64,000 nucleotides of DNA from Streptomyces sp. T12 (GCF_028736035.1 NZ_CP117866.1:6076001-6140000), one strand, 5' to 3'; counted from the first letter of the stretch, positions 26,825 to 37,452 are shown. The notes: generated by a model not told the origin, from the letters alone. Numbers and translations are program-made.

Positions 26825-27801
26825 CAGAAGTGACCACCCCCGACCTTCCCCTCGCCTCGAACGGCGGCTGCGGCGACGACTGCGCCTGCGGTGCCGACGA
26901 GGAGTACCTGGAGTGCGGCCTCGACCCCGCGCTCGCCCAGCTGCTGGCCGACGCGGGCCTCGACCCGGTCGAGATCGAGGACATCGCCAACGTCGCCATC
27001 CAGGAGGACCTGGCACACGGCGTGGACGTGACGACGGTCGCCACGATCCCCGAAGAGGCGACCGCCACCGCCGACTTCGTCGCCCGCGAGGCGGGCGTGG
27101 TGGCCGGCCTCAGGGTCGCCGAAGCGGTCGTCTCGATCGTCTGCGAGGACGAGTTCGAGGTGGAGCGCCACGTGGAGGACGGCGACAAGGTGGCGGCAGG
27201 CCAGAAGCTCCTGTCGATCACCACCCGCACCCGGGACCTCCTGACCGCCGAGCGCAGCGCCCTGAACATCCTCTGCCGCCTGTCCGGCATCGCGACGGCC
27301 ACGCGCGCGTGGGCGGACGTACTGGAAGGCACGAAGGCGCGGGTCCGCGACACCCGCAAGACGACACCGGGCCTGCGCGCGCTGGAGAAGTACGCGGTGC
27401 GCTGCGGCGGCGGAGTGAACCACCGCATGTCCCTGTCGGACGCGGCCCTGGTGAAGGACAACCACGTAGTGGCCGCAGGCGGCGTGGCACAGGCCTTCAA
27501 GGCGGTCCGCGAGACCTTCCCGGAGGTCCCGATCGAGGTCGAGGTGGACACCCTCCACCAGCTCCGCGAGGTGGTCGACGCAGGCGCGGACCTGATCCTC
27601 CTGGACAACTTCACGCCGGGCGAGTGCGAGGAGGCGGTGGCGATCGTGAACGGCCGGGCAGCACTCGAGGCATCGGGCCGCCTGACCCTCGCCAACGCCA
27701 AGGCGTACGCCGAGACCGGCGTCGACTACCTGGCCGTAGGGGCCCTCACCCACTCCTCGCCGATCCTGGACATCGGCCTGGACCTGCGAGCGGCGGAGTA
27801 G
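26821..27801 (+). CDS. nadC: Nicotinate-nucleotide pyrophosphorylase (quinolinate phosphoribosyltransferase)
   Basis: Converts quinolinate plus PRPP to nicotinate mononucleotide. 326 residues; the catalytic core begins near residue 35 and shows ERSALNILCRLSGIAT, RDTRKTTPGLRALEKYAV, HRMSLSDAALVKDNH and LLDNFTP. The N-terminus carries an extra Cys-rich stretch, C17-x3-C21-x-C23-x8-C32, not part of the canonical enzyme and reminiscent of a metal-binding knuckle. GTG 26821 overlaps the nadB stop. nadA (quinolinate synthase) is not in this window. Confidence 0.95.
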   Translation: MTEVTTPDLPLASNGGCGDDCACGADEEYLECGLDPALAQLLADAGLDPVEIEDIANVAIQEDLAHGVDVTTVATIPEEATATADFVAREAGVVAGLRVAEAVVSIVCEDEFEVERHVEDGDKVAAGQKLLSITTRTRDLLTAERSALNILCRLSGIATATRAWADVLEGTKARVRDTRKTTPGLRALEKYAVRCGGGVNHRMSLSDAALVKDNHVVAAGGVAQAFKAVRETFPEVPIEVEVDTLHQLREVVDAGADLILLDNFTPGECEEAVAIVNGRAALEASGRLTLANAKAYAETGVDYLAVGALTHSSPILDIGLDLRAAE

Positions 27802-27809
27802 GAACGGGC

Positions 27810-28607
27810 ATGCTCCTCACCATCGACGTAGGCAACACCCACACCGTCCTCGGCCTCTTCGACGGCGAGGACATCGTCGAACACTGGCGCATCTCGACGG
27901 ACTCCCGCCGCACGGCCGACGAACTGGCGGTCCTCCTCCAGGGCCTGATGGGCATGCACCCGCTCCTCGGCGAGGAACTGGGCGACGGCATCGACGGAAT
28001 CGCCATCTGCGCCACGGTCCCCTCAGTCCTCCACGAGCTGCGCGAAGTGACTCGCCGCTACTACGGCGACGTCCCGGCGGTGCTGGTCGAACCGGGCGTC
28101 AAGACGGGCGTACCGATCCTGACGGACAACCCGAAGGAGGTCGGCGCGGACCGCATCATCAACGCGGTCGCGGCCGTGGAGCTCTACGGCGGCCCCGCGA
28201 TCGTCGTCGACTTCGGTACGGCGACGACGTTCGACGCGGTGAGCGCGCGCGGCGAGTACGTCGGCGGTGTCATCGCCCCCGGCATCGAGATCTCGGTCGA
28301 GGCACTCGGCGTCAAGGGCGCCCAACTCCGCAAGATCGAGGTGGCCCGCCCGCGCAGCGTGATCGGCAAGAACACGGTCGAGGCGATGCAGGCCGGCATC
28401 ATCTACGGCTTCGCCGGCCAGGTGGACGGCGTGGTCAGCCGCATGGCCCGCGAACTGGCGGACGACCCCGAAGACGTCACGGTCATCGCCACGGGCGGCC
28501 TGGCGCCGATGGTCCTGGGCGAGTCCTCAGTCATCGACGAACACGAGCCGTGGCTGACCCTGATCGGCCTACGCCTGGTGTACGAACGCAACGTCTCCCG
28601 CATGTGA
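27810..28607 (+). CDS. coaX: Type III pantothenate kinase
   Basis: Phosphorylates pantothenate, the first step of CoA synthesis from pantothenate. 265 residues of ASKHA fold: phosphate-1 motif TIDVGNTHTVLGLF at 4-17, GADRIINAVAAV, phosphate-2 VVDFGTATTFD and the adenosine region IATGGLAPMV. It starts 8 nt after nadC (GGAACGGGC ATG) and is the last gene of the operon DUF2520-panC-nadB-nadC-coaX. Confidence 0.95.
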   Translation: MLLTIDVGNTHTVLGLFDGEDIVEHWRISTDSRRTADELAVLLQGLMGMHPLLGEELGDGIDGIAICATVPSVLHELREVTRRYYGDVPAVLVEPGVKTGVPILTDNPKEVGADRIINAVAAVELYGGPAIVVDFGTATTFDAVSARGEYVGGVIAPGIEISVEALGVKGAQLRKIEVARPRSVIGKNTVEAMQAGIIYGFAGQVDGVVSRMARELADDPEDVTVIATGGLAPMVLGESSVIDEHEPWLTLIGLRLVYERNVSRM

Positions 28608-29002
28608 CTCCGTCGGCCGGGCCGGGCGTGGGTCGCGCGGCCCGGCGCTGACGGGACGCCGCCCGCGCCCACCCGTGCCGCGCCAGCGGCACGACTGCCC
28701 GCGGATGGCCGTACCCGCAGCCGCTTACGGCGGGAAGGGGACGTGCCGGGGGGTGTCCGCCCGCAGGGGCCGGCGTCAACAGACAGCACCTCCTGCGCAA
28801 CCGAGCCGCCGGACCGAGGACGGACACCCCCCCGGCACGTCCCCGACCCACAACGCACCCGCAGGCGCTACGCGCACCCCCAACCACCCCGCACAGGCCG
28901 CCGCAGGCATCGACGCGCACCCCCCCACCACCCGAGTGGCTCCCCACGCCACACCCACCCCCGTTATGCCGCGTTTGTCTGATTAGCGCGTATCGTCGGC
29001 GC
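28608..29002. other. 395-bp intergenic region containing repeat element A
   Basis: No gene is supported here. The first ~100 bases are GC-rich without clear structure, then repeat element A (28711-28909), then Pro-codon-like C runs. Open frames across it share peptides with frames at 56.5 kb only because the DNA is repeated. TATCGT at 28991-28996 is the likely -10 of the next gene. Confidence 0.7.
28711..28909 (+). repeat. Dispersed intergenic repeat, copy A
   Basis: About 199 bp, nearly identical (roughly a dozen differences and two 1-nt gaps by eye) to the reverse complement of 56515-56710. Its core is a long hairpin: arm 28737-28759 (GGGGACGTGCCGGGGGGTGTC CG) pairs with 28821-28844 with one bulge, around a conserved ~61-nt loop that contains CTCCTGCGCAACCGAG. 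No transposase or target duplication is visible. Confidence 0.85.
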
Positions 29003-29737
29003 ATGCCCACGCCATACGGATCCCGCGGCGGCATGGCGTTCGGTGTGGAGGAGCTGCGTGTGCTCCGCCGCGCTCTCGCCCTCGCCCTTCACCCCAGCCC
29101 CGCCAAGGCCGAGGACGTCCAGGACTGTCTCCGCCTAGCCGAGTCGCTCGACGAGGCGATGCGCGAGGGCGCCCGGATGCGTGCCTTCCTGGTGGCCGAC
29201 CTCGCCCGCTGCCGCGCCACCCTCCCCGGCACCGCGGCCGGCTACCTCACCCTCCTCGAGGAGGCCCTGGGCGCCGGGTACCACCCGACCCCCGACGATC
29301 TCGCCGCCCTCCGGGCCCTGCGCGGCAACCCCACCGCCGCCACCCTCCTGGGCCGCTGCCGGGCACTCGCCGAGCAGGACGTACGAGCCCGCCTCGCGCG
29401 CGGTACCGCTGGCCCGGCCCCCCGCGTCACGCCGACCATCCCCGGCTCCCGTACGCGCTTCCTGGCCCTCCCTGGAGGCCTCTCCGACGGCCTGCCCGGC
29501 CCCGCGGTCCACCTCCCCGCCCAAGACGCCGGCGAGGAACCCGGCAAGCAGCCCCGGAAGAGGCCAGCCGAAAAGCCGGCAGCCCCCAGACCCGGCCCCG
29601 GCCCCGACCGAGCCCCAAGCCCCGAACCCGCCGCCCCGAAGCCGGCGCGCCCCATCCCCACTCCCGGCGAGGTCTTCCCGCGCCGCAAGCCGACCCCACC
29701 CCCCGCCAACCCGCCCCAGCAGCTCGCCGCAGGCTGA
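29003..29737 (+). CDS. Conserved-type protein with helical N-terminus and Pro-rich tail
   Basis: 244 residues; no domain recognised. Residues ~12-135 are Leu/Ala/Arg-rich and helical (FGVEELRVLRRALALAL, SLDEAMREGARMRAFLVADL, GYLTLLEEALGAGY); the remainder is Pro/Ala/Arg-rich and disordered. ATG 29003 has TATCGT ending 6 nt upstream and no ribosome site, so a leaderless mRNA is likely; ATG 29033 is an alternative start. Confidence 0.7.
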   Translation: MPTPYGSRGGMAFGVEELRVLRRALALALHPSPAKAEDVQDCLRLAESLDEAMREGARMRAFLVADLARCRATLPGTAAGYLTLLEEALGAGYHPTPDDLAALRALRGNPTAATLLGRCRALAEQDVRARLARGTAGPAPRVTPTIPGSRTRFLALPGGLSDGLPGPAVHLPAQDAGEEPGKQPRKRPAEKPAAPRPGPGPDRAPSPEPAAPKPARPIPTPGEVFPRRKPTPPPANPPQQLAAG

Positions 29738-29818
29738 GCGCAACCCAGGGCTGAGGCGTGGTGGGCTCCGAAACCCCCGGCGCCCGCCGCGCCCCCACCC
29801 CCTGGCTACCCTGGACGC

Positions 29819-29998
29819 ATGGACTACGTCTCCGCACTCCTCCCCCCGACCGTCATGGCCGTCTTCTTCATCGGTCTGATCAGGGTGATCGTGAAGACCC
29901 AGGGCGGAGCCAACAAGGCCAAGGAGGACGCGGCCGTGGACGCCGCCCTCGCGCGCGTGGAGGTCACCCGCCAGACCCCCGCGACCCCGGACGCCTGA
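29819..29998 (+). CDS. Small single-span membrane protein
   Basis: 59 residues: a membrane helix at about 5-25 (SALLPPTVMAVFFIGLIRVI) followed by a charged tail (KTQGGANKAKEDAAVD AALARVEV). TACCCT ends 6 nt before ATG 29819, predicting a leaderless transcript. GC-biased third positions support coding. Function unknown; the small-size, tail-charged layout is common among actinobacterial small membrane proteins. Confidence 0.65.
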   Translation: MDYVSALLPPTVMAVFFIGLIRVIVKTQGGANKAKEDAAVDAALARVEVTRQTPATPDA

Positions 29999-30159
29999 GC
30001 CCGGACGTCCGCCCGAGCAGCCGCCCGTCGGCGCGCTCAACGGCCTGCGACTCCAAGCCCCAGCGCTTGTCGAGTCGTACGCCCTTTTTGTTTCTGTTTG
30101 CCAGATGAAGTGCACGTTCGGCACGCGAACATCCAGATCTCCCACTATTGTGCTGAACT

Positions 30160-30762
30160 GTGCCTCGCCCATTGGGAGAACTCGAAGACGCGGTCATGAC
30201 GCGGGTGTGGAAGTGGAACCGCCCGGTGACCGTTCGAGAAGTCCTGGAAGATCTCCAGCAGGAACGGTCCATCGCCTATACCACGGTGATGACCGTTTTG
30301 GACAATCTCCATCAGAAGGGCTGGGTACGCCGCGAAGCGGAAGGCCGGGCCTATCGATATGAGGCGGTCTCCACACGAGCCGCCTACGCCGCCGCCCTGA
30401 TGAACGACGCCTGGTCGCAGAGCGACAACCCCGCCGCCGCACTCGTCGCCTTCTTCGGCATGATGAGCGAGGAACAGCGCACGTCCCTGCGGGACGCCGT
30501 ACGCATCGTCCAGGGCCCGGAAACGCCCGAACCCGCGCCACCGCCACCGCCCGATACGCACCGCGTTACGAGTGCCGATACCGACAGCACCGATACGAGC
30601 AGTACCGATACGAGCAGCACTGATACCCGCGGCACCGATACCCGCGGCACCGATACCGGCACCGATACGGCCCCCCATACCAGCGGCGATACCAGCCCGG
30701 ATACCCGTACCGATACCGGCAGTGAGAACCCCGGCTCGGCGCAGGAGCCCGACGGGCGATAG
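30160..30762 (+). CDS. BlaI/MecI/CopY-type winged-helix regulator
   Basis: 200 residues. The N-terminal ~120 residues are a penicillinase-repressor winged helix: LGELEDAVMTRVWKWNRPVTVREVLEDL, YTTVMTVLDNLHQKGWVRRE. The C-terminal ~65 residues are Thr/Asp/Ser repeats encoded by GATAC-containing ~15-bp units (about 30560-30720). No BlaR1/M56 sensor protease gene is adjacent, so it is an orphan of the usual pair. GTG 30160 has TATTGT ending 8 nt upstream and no ribosome site (leaderless). GTTCG-N5-CGAAC (30115-30129) upstream is a candidate operator. Confidence 0.85.
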   Translation: MPRPLGELEDAVMTRVWKWNRPVTVREVLEDLQQERSIAYTTVMTVLDNLHQKGWVRREAEGRAYRYEAVSTRAAYAAALMNDAWSQSDNPAAALVAFFGMMSEEQRTSLRDAVRIVQGPETPEPAPPPPPDTHRVTSADTDSTDTSSTDTSSTDTRGTDTRGTDTGTDTAPHTSGDTSPDTRTDTGSENPGSAQEPDGR

Positions 30763-30771
30763 CGTCCGCTC

Positions 30772-31335
30772 ATGTCAGCAGAGAGCCACTCGGCCGAGAG
30801 CTCCTCGGCGGAGAGCCCAGAAGTCACCGCAAAAGCCATCACCGTCCGGCGGGCCCGCACCAGCGATGTCGAGGCGGTGCGTCGTCTCCTTGACGAGTAC
30901 GTCCAGCGTCGCATCCTGCTCGACAAAGCCACGGTGACGCTTTACGAGGACATCCAGGAGTTCTGGGTCGCCGAACGCGACGACAACGGCGAGGTCGTCG
31001 GCTGCGGCGCCCTGCACGTGATGTGGGAAGACCTGGCGGAAGTCCGCACTCTGGCGGTGAAGCCCGGCCTGAAGGGCGCCGGCGTCGGTCATCAGTTGCT
31101 GAAGAAGTTGCTGCACACCGCGCGCTGGCTCGGCGTTCGACGGGTTTTCTGTCTGACCTTCGAAGTGGACTTCTTCGGCAAGCACGGCTTCGTCGAGATC
31201 GGCGAGACCCCGGTTGACACCGATGTCTACGCGGAGCTGCTGCGTTCCTATGACGAGGGCGTGGCGGAGTTCCTCGGTCTCGAACGAGTGAAACCGAACA
31301 CCTTGGGCAACAGCCGGATGCTTCTGCATCTGTGA
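30772..31335 (+). CDS. GNAT-family N-acetyltransferase, ArgA (N-acetylglutamate synthase)-like
   Basis: 187 residues. A Ser/Ala/Glu repeat leader (about 1-22) precedes a GNAT domain: VRRARTSDVEAVRRLLDEY, acetyl-CoA site VKPGLKGAGVGHQLLKKLL and the substrate-side FEVDFFGKHGFVEIGETP. It resembles the short actinobacterial N-acetylglutamate synthase (Rv2747 type) that starts arginine synthesis. TAGCGT (30760-30765) includes the previous gene's TAG stop and ends 6 nt before ATG 30772, predicting a leaderless mRNA. Confidence 0.82.
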   Translation: MSAESHSAESSSAESPEVTAKAITVRRARTSDVEAVRRLLDEYVQRRILLDKATVTLYEDIQEFWVAERDDNGEVVGCGALHVMWEDLAEVRTLAVKPGLKGAGVGHQLLKKLLHTARWLGVRRVFCLTFEVDFFGKHGFVEIGETPVDTDVYAELLRSYDEGVAEFLGLERVKPNTLGNSRMLLHL

Positions 31336-31472
31336 TCGCCGCCCTCTATTCCGGCGGGTGACCCTGCCCAGGTGCCCTATGTCCGAAACGCGCATGTTTC
31401 CGGACCGCGGTCGGCCTGTGGGTCTCTCCCGGGGGTTTGTGTTTTTCCAGCAAAAGCGGTTTGCTTTCCGAC

Positions 31473-31494
31473 GTACTGCAGTACTGCATATAAC
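31473..31494 (+). promoter_or_regulatory. lsr2 promoter with direct/palindromic repeat
   Basis: GTACTGCA occurs twice in tandem (31473-31480, 31481-31488); the first 12 bases also form the perfect palindrome GTACTGCAGTAC. TATAAC (31489-31494) immediately follows and is a good -10. The upstream 31336-31488 stretch is unusually AT-rich for this genome. No strong -35 is seen, consistent with a regulated promoter. Confidence 0.5.
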
Positions 31495-31560
31495 AGGGGA
31501 CGGCGAAACGGCGGACGCCGCAGACCCCCGGCCCTCAAGTTATCGATGAAAGGAAATCCG

Positions 31561-31896
31561 GTGGCACAGAAGGTTCAGGTCCTTCTTGTCGACGACCTCG
31601 ACGGCGGCGAGGCGGACGAGACCGTGACGTTCGCGCTGGACGGCAAGACGTACGAGATCGATCTCACGACTGCCAATGCGGACAAGCTCCGTGGCCTTCT
31701 CGACCCTTACGTGAAGGGCGGTCGTCGTACCGGAGGTCGCGCTTCGGGCGGGCGTGGAAAGGCGCGTGCCGCTTCCGGTGGCAGCCAGGACACCGCGCAG
31801 ATCCGCGCGTGGGCGAAGGAGAACGGTTACGAGGTCAACGACCGCGGCCGCGTTCCGGCGTCCATTCGCGAGGCCTACGAGAAGGCCAACGCCTGA
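31561..31896 (+). CDS. lsr2: Lsr2 nucleoid-associated protein
   Basis: H-NS-like DNA-bridging silencer of AT-rich, often horizontally acquired DNA. 111 residues: N-terminal dimerisation domain (VLLVDDLDGGEADETVTFALDG), a basic Gly/Arg linker (55-72), and the C-terminal DNA-binding domain with AT-hook-like R95-G96-R97 (NDRGRVPASIREAYEKANA). GTG 31561 is chosen because AAAGGAAATCC lies just upstream; ATG 31546 would place the ribosome site inside the gene. The 225-bp AT-rich leader suggests self-binding. The stop is repeated in frame 18 nt downstream. Confidence 0.95.
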   Translation: MAQKVQVLLVDDLDGGEADETVTFALDGKTYEIDLTTANADKLRGLLDPYVKGGRRTGGRASGGRGKARAASGGSQDTAQIRAWAKENGYEVNDRGRVPASIREAYEKANA

Positions 31897-31915
31897 TTCC
31901 AGGGCAACGCCTGAT
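31887..31915 (+). repeat. 18-bp-period repeat across the lsr2 stop codon
   Basis: CAACGCCTGAT occurs at 31887-31897 (last codons and TGA stop of lsr2) and again at 31905-31915, in frame, giving a second TGA after six codons. Confidence 0.75.
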
Positions 31916-32623
31916 CTACAAATCGGCCGACGGCTGGGCGCCCCCGTGCCGCAGCCGCAGTCGCAGGCGGTGGCACTGCGTTGCCACCGTGTCCAGAACT
32001 CGAACCAGGTCGGGGGCGCCCCCACCGCCCCCCATGGCCGACAGTGTCGGCAGCGAGTCCTCGACCTCGCCCCCAGGCTCGGGGGGCCGCAGCCACACGG
32101 CGGCCCCCTGCACGGCGTCGGTGCGGCCCCGGGGAAGCGGCCGCACCTCGCCGGGCTCCGGCACGCCAGGATGTCGTACGGCCTTGTTCGATCGCGTATC
32201 GAGAGGCCGTACGGCCATGACCGGCCCCTGCTCGGGTGGCAGGGGCGCCTCCATGAGGTCGCCCTCGCCGAGCGTCGCCAGGTCCAGGGGCAGCGTGCCC
32301 CACTCCAGCCAGTCCAGCACCCCCGGCACCTCCTCCGCGCTGCCCGCGGACATGAGCAGCCGCATCCGCTCACCCCGGACGGCCACCGGGGAGTGAGGCG
32401 TCAGGTGGCGCAGTGCCGCGCGGCCCGCCTCGGCGGGGACGTCCAGGACGTCGAAGCGCAGACCCACGCGAAGGCTCAGGGGGGATCCCGGGGTGCCGGG
32501 CACCACCGGCCAGCCCAGTTCGTTCTCATACCACCGGCGGACCTGATCGCTCGGAGCGAGCGGCCGGCGGGGGAAGGGAATCGTGGCGAAGTCCGTGGTG
32601 ATCACGGGTCGGGTGCCGACCAT
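31916..32623 (-). CDS. SCO3374-family protein, function unknown
   Basis: 235 residues from ATG 32623. SDQVRRWYENELGWPVVPG near residue 22 is reminiscent of the N-terminus of primase-polymerase proteins, but no catalytic Asp motif is apparent. An in-frame extension to ATG 32794 adds 57 residues whose third positions are poorly GC-biased and rich in rare A/T-ending codons, so I reject it. The gene is convergent with lsr2 (19 nt apart) and divergent to clpC. Confidence 0.65.
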   Translation of the reverse strand: MVGTRPVITTDFATIPFPRRPLAPSDQVRRWYENELGWPVVPGTPGSPLSLRVGLRFDVLDVPAEAGRAALRHLTPHSPVAVRGERMRLLMSAGSAEEVPGVLDWLEWGTLPLDLATLGEGDLMEAPLPPEQGPVMAVRPLDTRSNKAVRHPGVPEPGEVRPLPRGRTDAVQGAAVWLRPPEPGGEVEDSLPTLSAMGGGGGAPDLVRVLDTVATQCHRLRLRLRHGGAQPSADL

Positions 32624-33053
32624 GCCAAGTGAAACCGCCGAATGGGCGTGCGGGTTACGCTGGGTGTCCAGGTGAATGCGCAGAGTGCGGAAAGAGGGGG
32701 CGCGCGGGGGTGTGGGGTGGCGCAAGGTTGTTCGCCCGTAGCGGAGGGAACCGGGGGGCGCGGCATGGAGTGTCAGTCCCAGCGGGTAAGACATCCCTAG
32801 TGGGAGGGGGCGACACGCAGGACAGTGGGTCTCACGTTCGCCATCGGCGTACTGATGGTGAGGGTAACCACCTGGCCTGCGGGAACATCGTCTCGCACCA
32901 TCGGGTTGGAGCAGATGTCGGCGTCACGGGTCAGGAGGCCATCGACGGTGTCGGCAGTTGGAATGAGCGGTCCCCGCTTGCGGGACTAAGCTGCGGAAGG
33001 ACAGGGAGGGGAAGTTCCCCCCACTGCCTGACCGCTCTGAGGAGCGATTAACG
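32624..33053. other. 430-bp region between SCO3374-family gene and clpC
   Basis: Contains the ClgR-type box (32836-32853) and the clpC leader. No gene is supported: the open frames show no codon bias. GGAGCGATTA ACG before ATG 33054 carries the clpC ribosome site. Confidence 0.7.
32836..32853 (-). promoter_or_regulatory. ClgR-binding box upstream of clpC
   Basis: GTTCGCCATCGGCG fits the Streptomyces ClgR palindrome GTTCGC-N5-GCG, and the reverse strand fits the corynebacterial WNNWCGCYNANRGCGWWS in full. It lies about 200 nt upstream of clpC, consistent with activation by ClgR. Confidence 0.65.
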
Positions 33054-35579
<2,526 letters not shown>

Positions 35580-35600
35580 TCCTCCGGGGTTGAGCCGAAG

Positions 35601-35636
35601 AAAGGGGCCGGTGCTTTCCAGCACCGGCCCCTTTCG
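35601..35636. terminator. Bidirectional-type terminator between clpC and the HAD phosphatase gene
   Basis: Perfect 16-bp inverted repeat, arms 35601-35616 and 35621-35636, four-base loop TTCC, with AAA/TTT at the stem base. It can serve both convergent genes (clpC stop 35579, phosphatase stop 35657). Confidence 0.85.
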
Positions 35637-35656
35637 CATGCCCAGGACGGGGTGGC

Positions 35657-36316
35657 TTACGACAACTGCCCGTCGTAGTCCGGCAGCTTGTACGTCTTCT
35701 CGGCGTGGCCGCCCGACAGGTCGGTGGTGCTGTTGCCGACGTTCGCGATGATCGTGTAGCCCTTCGACTCGATGTCGACGCGCTGGGCCGTCTTGTAGTC
35801 GGCGACGTTCTTGAAGAGGTCGACGAAGCTGCGCACGTAGAGGCCGGATACCTGGTAACCGACGTGCTTGAGGTTGTAGTCGGTCACCGAGTAGATGATG
35901 CCCGGGCGGGCGGTCACGAAGAACAGGGAGACGCCGTGCTCCTGGGCGTACTTGGCGACCGCCAGGACCGGCCCGTTGGCCGGCTGCGGGTAGCTGAAGC
36001 CGAAGTCCGTCTCCAGGGTGGTGTTGTCGATGTCGAAGACGATCGCCTGCTTCTCACCCGGCTTGGTGTTCGCGATCCGCTGCTTCAGGTACGGCAACGC
36101 CTGGTCCATCACCGCCTGGCAGTCCTTCTGCCAGGTGTCGTAGTCGACATCCTCGGCTGCTGCCGTGCCGGTGCCGGTGGCGGTGGCGGCGGTGGTGGTG
36201 GCGGAGGTGCTCGTGGTCGCGGTCGTCATGGCGTCCGCGGGGACCGCGAGTGCCACGAGGGCTGCCGCGGAGACGGTGCTGACCGTTATTCGGCGAGCCC
36301 AGGGGCGAAGCGTCAT
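35657..36316 (-). CDS. Secreted HAD-family acid phosphatase
   Basis: 219 residues. Signal peptide with basic RRITVSTVSAAALVALAVPADA ending near residue 30, a Thr/Ala-rich spacer, then a HAD domain of the class-B acid phosphatase / plant VSP type: motif I VFDIDNTTLETD near residue 95, motif II FFVTARPG. Acts outside the membrane on phosphomonoesters; natural substrate unknown. GAGAGGA upstream of ATG 36316 supports the start. Confidence 0.82.
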   Translation of the reverse strand: MTLRPWARRITVSTVSAAALVALAVPADAMTTATTSTSATTTAATATGTGTAAAEDVDYDTWQKDCQAVMDQALPYLKQRIANTKPGEKQAIVFDIDNTTLETDFGFSYPQPANGPVLAVAKYAQEHGVSLFFVTARPGIIYSVTDYNLKHVGYQVSGLYVRSFVDLFKNVADYKTAQRVDIESKGYTIIANVGNSTTDLSGGHAEKTYKLPDYDGQLS

Positions 36317-36821
36317 GTGGGGGGTCCTCTCACGTCACGTGCGCTGGGTTGTCGCGTGCATGTTCGTGGGTGCGGGTGGCTGGTGGGGAACCAGCGGGTT
36401 ACCGGACGGTAGCTCAACTTGAGGCGTCGCTCACATAGTTGGGCGCCGATTTGTTGCGGAAAAGCGGAGTGGAAGGCGTAGCGCCCGTCACATTCCGGGG
36501 TCTCGCGATTGCGCTCGGCGGTGATGTGCCGCACAGGCGATTTGTCCGTTACTAGCGGGAATAGTGGAAACGGGATCACGGACAAAAGGGATGTTCAACT
36601 CGAAATCCCGCGTCATCCTGCGTCTGATTTCGGCGTCAATACTGGTTCGTCCGTATTGAGTGCTCTGTCAAGATGCGGGGATTTTTGTGGGGGAGTACTA
36701 GCGTCCGTCGTAGATCAGGGGTTTTGGGGTTCGAGGGGAGCCGGGTTACCAAGGGATGGCCATCCGGTGAGGGCTTGTGCGCCGGGTGGTTCTCTCTGTC
36801 GTCGTCCCCATGAGGTTTCGA
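36317..36821. other. 505-bp AT-richer intergenic region upstream of the M23 gene
   Basis: No gene supported. It holds several inverted repeats: TTTGTCCGT (36541-36549)/ACGGACAAA (36578-36586), TCAATAC (36636-36642)/GTATTGA (36653-36659), and the perfect palindrome GGATGGCCATCC (36754-36765). Lower G+C than the coding flanks. I could not match a known riboswitch. Confidence 0.5.
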
Positions 36822-37439
36822 ATGTCCCCGCGCTTCTCGTTCCGTCCGTCCCGTACGTCCTCGATCCGCAACCGTGCCGCTGTGCTGGCCGCCGGCCTGG
36901 GGGCCTCGGTCGTGCTGGGCGCCGGAGGCGCGGTCGCCGCCGAGATGACCTCCGCCACCGGTGTCTCCACCGCCGTACAGGCTCAGGCCGCCGCGAAGAA
37001 GGCCCCCGCCAAGAAGGCCGTCTCCTGGGTGAGCCCGGTGAAGAAGTACACGAAGTCCGCCAGCTTCGCCCAGGCGGGCGGCATGTGGCAGTCCACCCAC
37101 AGCGGGCAGGACTTCGCCGTCGCCAGCGGCACCCAGGTCGTGGCCGCGCACGGCGGCACCGTCGTCAAGGCCGGCGGCAACGGCGCAGGTGACGGTCCCG
37201 CGTACGGCAACGCCGTCGTCATCAAGCACGGCAACGGGACCTACTCCCAGTACGCCCACCTGTCGCGCATCGACGTGAAGGTCGGCCAGGTCGTCAAGGC
37301 CGGGCAGCACATAGCCAAGTCCGGCAACACCGGTAACTCCAGCGGGCCGCACCTGCACTTCGAGATCCGTACGACCGCCAACTACGGCTCCGCGGTCGAC
37401 CCCGTCGCCTTCCTGCGGGCCAAGGGTCTGAAGATCTGA
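36822..37439 (+). CDS. Secreted M23/LytM peptidase
   Basis: 205 residues from ATG 36822, preceded by GAGG-TTTCGA. Signal peptide (basic SRTSSIRNR then VLAAGLGASVVLGAGGAVAA) with likely cleavage near residue 35, a short Lys/Ala-rich linker, then a LytM domain with zinc ligands HSGQD and HLHFE. Family members cut peptide cross-links in peptidoglycan. In-frame starts at 36777 and 36810 exist but lack a ribosome site. A long structured leader precedes the gene. Confidence 0.88.
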   Translation: MSPRFSFRPSRTSSIRNRAAVLAAGLGASVVLGAGGAVAAEMTSATGVSTAVQAQAAAKKAPAKKAVSWVSPVKKYTKSASFAQAGGMWQSTHSGQDFAVASGTQVVAAHGGTVVKAGGNGAGDGPAYGNAVVIKHGNGTYSQYAHLSRIDVKVGQVVKAGQHIAKSGNTGNSSGPHLHFEIRTTANYGSAVDPVAFLRAKGLKI

Positions 37440-37452
37440 GTCTCTGAGCCGG

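Noticed and set aside
28675..28986. Possible small proteins in the 28.7-kb intergenic region
   Set aside because: Their peptides recur at 56.6 kb only because the DNA is a repeat; no ribosome site or codon bias.
36317..36821. c-di-AMP (ydaO-type) riboswitch upstream of the M23 peptidase gene
   Set aside because: I looked for the conserved CCGAA/ACAGCTAACC-type core and did not find it; a covariance search would settle this.
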